A stretch of DNA of 64,000 bases from CAVPWP01 sp963709395. Lineage in GTDB: Bacteria; Pseudomonadota; Alphaproteobacteria; Rhodobacterales; Rhodobacteraceae. The stretch is taken from assembly GCA_963709395.1 (NCBI GenBank), contig CAVPWP010000009.1, positions 1 through 64,000 on the forward strand. Direction: 5' to 3'. A program made the position numbers and the translations under genes. Of this stretch, positions 59,739-64,000 are shown one piece after another; position 1 is the first letter of the stretch, and each line of letters begins with the position of its first letter. The notes under the pieces were generated by a model. It saw only the letters and a program-made list of their open reading frames with translations, did not search any database and was not told the DNA's origin.

Positions 59739-60682
59739 GCCGCTTCAACCAGCCCCTTGGCGGCAACGAGATGCCGCGTTTCGGCGGGCCGGCCACGATG
59801 ATGCGGCTGCCGGCGCAGGCGACGGCCGAAGGGCTGGACGCCTGTTTCATCGGCATCCCGCTCGACATCGGCACGTCGAACCGGTCCGGCACGCGGCTGG
59901 GTCCGCGCCAGATCCGCGACGAAAGCCGCATGCTGCGCCCCTACAACATGGCGACGCGGGCGGCCCCCTTCGACAGCCTTCAGGTCGCCGATATCGGCGA
60001 TGTGCCGATCAACACCTTCGACCTGAAGAAATCCGTGGACATCATCACCGAACATTTCCGGGAAATCCTGTCTCACGGAGCGATTCCGCTTACCCTGGGG
60101 GGCGACCACACGCTGACCTGGCCGATCCTGCGCGCGGTGAAGGAGCGCCACGGCCCGGTCGCGTTGATCCATGTCGACGCCCATGCCGACGTCAACGAGC
60201 ACATGTTCGGCGAGGCGGTCGCCCACGGCTGCCCGTTCCGCCGCGCGTGGGAGGACGGGTGTCTTCTGAACGACCGGGTGTTCCAGATCGGACTGCGCGG
60301 AACGGGCTATTCGGCCGAGGATTTCGACTGGGGCCGCGACCAGGGCTGGACGGTCGTGCAGGCCGAGGACTGCTGGCACAAGTCCTTGACCCCGCTCATG
60401 GAACAGGTGCGCCGCGTGATCGGAGATGCGCCCGTCTACCTCAGTTTCGACATCGACAGCCTCGACCCGGCCTTCGCGCCCGGCACCGGTACGGTCGAAC
60501 CCGGCGGGCTGAGCACCTGGCAGGCGCTCGAGATCGTGCGCGGCTGCGCAGGGTTGAACCTTGTCGGCTGCGATCTGGTCGAGGTGTCGCCGCCTTACGA
60601 CCCATCGGGCAATACCGCGCTGATCGCCGCGAACCTGCTTTACGAGATGCTCTGCGTCCTTCCCGGCGTGAGGCGCGGCTGA
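59735..60682 (+). CDS. speB: Agmatinase/ureohydrolase family enzyme
   Basis: A 315-residue manganese ureohydrolase. Metal motifs: LTLGGDHTLTWP, LIHVDAHADVNEHMFG and LSFDIDSLDPAFAPGTGTVE. The family splits agmatine or similar guanidino compounds to urea and an amine. The closest types are agmatinase, guanidinobutyrase and guanidinopropionase; specificity is unsettled. Coupled by ATGA to TetR and divergent from the Pot-type operon, so the imported compound may be a guanidine such as agmatine. Confidence 0.85.
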   Translation: MSRFNQPLGGNEMPRFGGPATMMRLPAQATAEGLDACFIGIPLDIGTSNRSGTRLGPRQIRDESRMLRPYNMATRAAPFDSLQVADIGDVPINTFDLKKSVDIITEHFREILSHGAIPLTLGGDHTLTWPILRAVKERHGPVALIHVDAHADVNEHMFGEAVAHGCPFRRAWEDGCLLNDRVFQIGLRGTGYSAEDFDWGRDQGWTVVQAEDCWHKSLTPLMEQVRRVIGDAPVYLSFDIDSLDPAFAPGTGTVEPGGLSTWQALEIVRGCAGLNLVGCDLVEVSPPYDPSGNTALIAANLLYEMLCVLPGVRRG

Positions 60683-60746
60683 TCCCCGGGTGATCGCCGG
60701 CTGAGCCCTGGCGCGGCCATAGGGAAAAAGACCTATTTCTCCGCAC

Positions 60747-60767
60747 CCGAAGGGCTTATACCTTCGG
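60747..60767. promoter_or_regulatory. Inverted repeat before ECF sigma gene
   Basis: CCGAAGG (60747-60753) and CCTTCGG (60761-60767) flank GCTTATA, 29 bp before the ATG used for the sigma factor. It may be a terminator stem for the agmatinase gene or an operator; no U-tract follows. Confidence 0.45.
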
Positions 60768-60795
60768 CAGGTCTAACTATGTTCTGGTGTACCGG

Positions 60796-61374
60796 ATGAA
60801 TGTTCCGCAGTGGGGGCCCATGGCGGGAGACGATCTTGAAGAGTTGATTGGGCGGACGGCGCAGCGGGACAAGGCCGCATTTTCGGCGTTATATCGTCAA
60901 CTTGAAGGCCCACTTTTTAGGTTTATCAGATCTAAATTGAACGATCCGTTCGAGGCTGCCGACATAGTGCATGAGGTCTTCCTCGAGGTCTGGAACAATG
61001 CAGGCCGGTTCGAGGGGCGCTCGTCGGTGAAAAGCTGGGTGTTCGGCATCGCATACAGGAAGACCATGGACGTGTTCAGGAAATCACACCGGATCGACTA
61101 CTCCGACGATCTGCCGGATACCGCGGACGACAGCCCGGGTGTCGAGGCCTGTATGGTGGCGACCCAGAACGGTCAGCATGTACATGACTGTCTTGCGACG
61201 CTGAAGCCGGAGCATCGCTCGGCCATCGAACTCGCGTTCTTCGAGGACCTGAGTTACCGTGAGATCAGCGAGATCACGGAAGTTCCGGAAGGAACCGTCA
61301 AGACGCGGGTCTACCATGCAAAACAGCTTCTGATGCATTGCCTGGCGGGCCGTATCGGAAAGGAGGCGCTGTGA
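60796..61374 (+). CDS. ECF-family RNA polymerase sigma factor
   Basis: About 192 residues. Region 2 LYRQLEGPLFRFIRSKLNDP, FEAADIVHEVFLEVWNNAGR, SSVKSWVFGIAYRKTMDVFR; region 4 LKPEHRSAIELAFFEDLSYR, EISEITEVPEGTVKTRVYHA. ATG 60796 is used; GTG 60787 and ATG 60820 are alternatives. The stop overlaps the start of the anti-sigma gene by TGATG. Signal unknown. Confidence 0.92.
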   Translation: MNVPQWGPMAGDDLEELIGRTAQRDKAAFSALYRQLEGPLFRFIRSKLNDPFEAADIVHEVFLEVWNNAGRFEGRSSVKSWVFGIAYRKTMDVFRKSHRIDYSDDLPDTADDSPGVEACMVATQNGQHVHDCLATLKPEHRSAIELAFFEDLSYREISEITEVPEGTVKTRVYHAKQLLMHCLAGRIGKEAL

Positions 61375-61973
61375 TGGCAGGTCTTGCGGATAGCCACCGG
61401 GAGCTGGAATCCCTTCTTCCCTTCTATGTGAACGGCACCCTTACAAGCGAGGAACGTGCACGTGTCGATGCGGCGCTGCGCGAGGATGCAATGCTGCGCG
61501 ACCAGGCGCGGACGCTCGAGGAGCTGCGGACCACCATGCACGACACCGACTATGGTCAATCCCCCGGCGAGTTCGGGCTTGCCCGTCTGATGCGCGACAT
61601 CGACCGCACCGAGGCCGCCTCCAAGAGCGTCGGAACCGCCCGCCGTCACGCGCTTCTGCCTTGGGGACTTGCAGTCGCGGCCTCGGCGGCGCTGCTGGCC
61701 GTGTCGCTGGGCTGGGTCGGCACAGACCAGACGGCCCCCTATCTGCAGGCGTCTGGCGATGCCGAAAGCAGCTACCTGACCGTGGCCTTCCAGCCCGATG
61801 CTTCCCAGTCCGACGTGTCGAACCTGCTGCTTGAACAGGGTCTGGTCATCGTCGACGGTCCTTCGGCCATCGGGCTGTACCGTCTTGCACCCGGCGAAGG
61901 GAGCGATGTCGCGACGCTTGCGGCCGACCTGCGCGCGCGCAGCGACCTCATCGAGAGTGTCGACTTGCCGTGA
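61374..61973 (+). CDS. Membrane-anchored anti-sigma factor
   Basis: A 199-residue protein. The N-terminal part ESLLPFYVNGTLTSEERARV resembles the anti-sigma domain that binds ECF sigma factors, but the zinc-binding Cys pair is absent. One transmembrane helix at about 95-115 (LPWGLAVAASAALLAVSLGW) places the rest (about 116-199) in the periplasm. That part ends VVDGPSAIGLYRLAPG and resembles the short domain in front of some subtilisin-like (S8) proteases. Coupled to the sigma gene; its stop overlaps the start of the next gene by four bases (ATGA). Confidence 0.85.
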   Translation: MAGLADSHRELESLLPFYVNGTLTSEERARVDAALREDAMLRDQARTLEELRTTMHDTDYGQSPGEFGLARLMRDIDRTEAASKSVGTARRHALLPWGLAVAASAALLAVSLGWVGTDQTAPYLQASGDAESSYLTVAFQPDASQSDVSNLLLEQGLVIVDGPSAIGLYRLAPGEGSDVATLAADLRARSDLIESVDLP

Positions 61974-64000
61974 AACGTCTATCCGGGACCACGGCTCTTT
62001 CCCTGTGTCTCGGCCTCGGGCTTGGGCTTGGACCGCTGTCGGCGATGGCGCAGTCCTGCGTGGCGCCAGGCGGCATCGTTGCGATTCCGGCACCCGATAG
62101 CGCAACGAACGACCCTTTGTATCTCGCCGTGGCCTATCCCGGCGGGCGCAGCCGCGTCCGCGTGGTGGGCACGACGGGCGACGCCGTGCTCTTCCAGATG
62201 CCGCTCACGGGCCTGCCCGCAGGTGCGGCGTTCGAAGTCTTCAGCGTTCCCGGCCCGGACCAGACCCCGGCCGAGTTCCGTGCGCTGATTGAGCAACTCG
62301 GCCTTCTTACCGATCCCGCATCCGTCGACCCCGTTCCCGCCAGCGCCACGCCCGCCGTCTCGGACGCGGGCGCCGGTGGCGGGGGCGCGGGTGTGACCTC
62401 CGGCAGCACCGGCAGAAACGACATCCCATCAACATCTCCGCAACCGCGCCCGCCTTCGGTCGGAACTGGCGGCGGCAGCGGTGCGGCCGCCGGTTCGGCA
62501 GGTGGCGCCTCCGCCAGTTCCGGTGGTTCCTCCACTGGTGCGGCTCGTCGACGGGAGCGGGATCCTCGGCAGATGGCGGTTCATCGAGCTCGGGATCCGG
62601 TGCGTCCGGCGGGTCAACCGGCGGTGGCAGCAGTTCAGGCGGTGGTTCGGGGAGTGGCTCGGGCGGCGGCAATTCGGGTGGCGGTTCCGGTGTCAGCACG
62701 GGCGGCGGCGATACCGGGACCGGCGGCGGCACGGGCGGCACGGGCGGCACGGGCGGCGGGGACACCGGCACCGGCGGCGGCACGGGCGGCACGGGCGGTG
62801 GGGATACCGGGACCGGCGGCGGCACGGGCGGCACGGGCGGTGGGGATACCGGCACCGGCGGCGGCACGGGCGGCACGGGCGGTGGGGATACCGGGACCGG
62901 CGGCGGCACGGGCGGCACGGGCGGCGGCGATACTGGCACCGGCGGCGGCACGGGCGGCACGGGCGGCGGCGATACCGGGACCGGCGGCGGCACGGGCGGC
63001 ACGGGCGGTGGGGATACCGGCACCGGCGGCGGCACGGGCGGCACGGGCGGTGGGGATACCGGCACCGGCGGCGGCACGGGCGGCACGGGCGGCGGCGATA
63101 CCGGCACCGGCGGCGGCACGGGCGGCACGGGCGGTGGGGACACCGGGACCGGCGGCGGCACGGGCGGCACGGGCGGCGGGGATACCGGGACCGGCGGCGG
63201 CACGGGCGGCACGGGCGGTGGGGACACCGGCACCGGCGGCGGCACGGGCGGCACGGGCGGCGGCGATACCGGCACCGGCGGCGGCACGGGCGGCACGGGC
63301 GGTGGGGACACCGGGACCGGCGGCGGTACGGGCGGCACGGGCGGTGGGGATACCGGCACCGGCGGCGGCACGGGCGGCACGGGCGGTGGGGACACCGGCA
63401 CCGGCGGCGGCACGGGCGGCACGGGCGGCGGCGATACCGGCACCGGCGGCGGCACGGGCGGCACGGGCGGCGGCGATACTGGCACCGGCGGCGGCACGGG
63501 CGGCACGGGTGGCGGCGATACCGGCACCGGCGGCGGCACGGGCGGCACGGGCGGTGGGGATACCGGCACCGGCGGCGGCACGGGCGGCACGGGTGGCGGC
63601 GATACCGGCACCGGCGGCGGTACGGGCGGCACGGGCGGTGGGGATACCGGGACCGGCGGCGGCACGGGCGGCACGGGCGGTGGAGACTCGGGACCGGCGG
63701 CGGCACGGGTGGAAACGCGGGCAATCCCGGAAACGACAAGGACGTAGGAAACGCGGGTGAAAGCCCGGGCAACAGCGGCCAGGCGGGCGGCGGAAACTCA
63801 GGTGGCAGCAACTCAAGTGGCAGTAACTCGGGTGGAAACAACTCGGGCGGGGGAGACTCTGGCGGAGGAACCTCGGACGGCGGTTCCAGCAGTAATTCTG
63901 GGGGCAGCGGCTCCGGCGGTGGTTCGGGCGGCGGGGCCGGAGGCAACTCAAATGGCGGCGGTTCGGACAGCGGTACCGGGAACGGCTCGAGCGGAGGCAA
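61970..64000 (+). CDS. Secreted Gly/Thr-rich repeat protein (frameshifted, 3' truncated by window)
   Basis: Residues 1-28 are a signal peptide (LCLGLGLGLGPLSAMAQ). Residues 30-120 form a small domain with GGIVAIPAP, LYLAVAYPGGRSRVRVVGTT and FQMPLTGLPAGAAFEVFSVP. Then low-complexity Gly/Ser/Thr follows. The frame changes near 62541; the Gly-rich frame then carries a tandem repeat of 14 residues (GGGTGGTGGGDTGT) about 23 times. Another change near 63690 precedes the tail rich in Gly-Ser-Asn (GNPGNDKDVGNAG). The gene continues past the window. It is coupled to the sigma/anti-sigma pair. Likely surface or secreted, extended and flexible; no enzymatic motif is seen. Confidence 0.8.
62710..63688 (+). 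repeat. 42-bp tandem repeat, about 23 copies
   Basis: The unit reads GGCGGCGGCACGGGCGGCAC then GGGCGGTGGGGATACCGGCACC, 42 bp, 14 codons. The Asp codons fall at 42-bp steps from 62761 to 63685; the first unit, at 62710, is 9 bp longer. Differences between copies are almost all at third positions (GGT/GGC, GAT/GAC, ACC/ACT, GGC/GGG) in the Gly-rich frame. Copy number may be misassembled. Confidence 0.9.

Noticed and set aside
60683..60795. Intrinsic terminator after the agmatinase gene
   Set aside because: An inverted repeat is present but lacks a following T-run, so it is listed only as a possible regulatory site.
62710..63688. CRISPR-like array
   Set aside because: The units are continuous 42-bp repeats without unique spacers and they are coding.
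62307..64000. Long minus-strand frames encoding Pro/Val- or Arg/Cys/Pro-rich proteins, and a plus-strand Ala/Arg/Pro-rich frame
   Set aside because: They are shadows of the GC-rich tandem repeat; copy variation is synonymous only in the Gly-rich plus frame.

Overview
The window is high-GC alphaproteobacterial chromosome. The gene content points to the Rhodobacteraceae (Roseobacter group): several Pot-type polyamine ABC systems, an FdsR/FdsGBA/FdhD/FdsD formate dehydrogenase operon, lone trpA, ZIP and lldD genes, ATGA-coupled operons, and IS110, IS6 and IS3 debris. This placement is inferred from gene content, not from a search.

Layout. (1) 1-6.4 kb is mobile or island-like DNA ending at a tRNA-Ser(GCT) gene. 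It holds a frameshifted IS110 transposase, a decayed IS6 transposase, a Sel1 protein, a glutamate-synthase-like FMN enzyme, a GNAT domain fused to a recombinase tail, and TTCCCTGT repeats beside the tRNA 3' end. (2) 6.9-9.4 kb is a glutathione-degradation operon: two ChaC-type cyclotransferases around an M19 dipeptidase. (3) 9.6-18.7 kb is mixed chromosomal genes: LysR, an IS3 scrap, ychF, VOC, a small membrane protein, trpA, a HemG-like flavodoxin, MarR plus a Tat-exported nitroreductase-like protein with a perfect palindromic operator, ZIP and lldD. (4) 18.8-25.3 kb is a LysR-controlled putrescine-type uptake and oxidation operon in the same order as E. coli ydcSTUV-patD. (5) 25.3-30.5 kb is a coupled operon encoding an acyl-CoA synthetase, a fused 2-oxoacid dehydrogenase E1 alpha/beta, E2 and an acyl carrier protein. 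CHAD and ackA follow. (6) 33.4-38.3 kb is a ribose-type sugar ABC system with an epimerase-like protein and a 2-hydroxyacid dehydrogenase. (7) 38.5-42.9 kb is a second Pot-type ABC operon. (8) 43.2-50.1 kb is the NAD-dependent molybdenum formate dehydrogenase operon with its LysR regulator. (9) 50.2-54.5 kb is an RND efflux pair. (10) 54.5-60.7 kb is a third Pot-type ABC operon with an MBL hydrolase, divergent from a TetR regulator and an agmatinase-family enzyme. (11) 60.8-64 kb is an ECF sigma factor, a membrane anti-sigma factor and a secreted Gly/Thr-rich protein built on a 42-bp repeat. The last gene runs off the window.

Quality note. From about 28 kb onward many conserved genes carry single-base frameshifts, nearly all one-base insertions and often in short homopolymers. 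The pattern looks like sequencing or consensus error rather than decay, so these genes are annotated here as single CDSs with the break points given. Only the IS110, IS6 and IS3 pieces are treated as genuinely degraded, and the IS110 break may also be an error.
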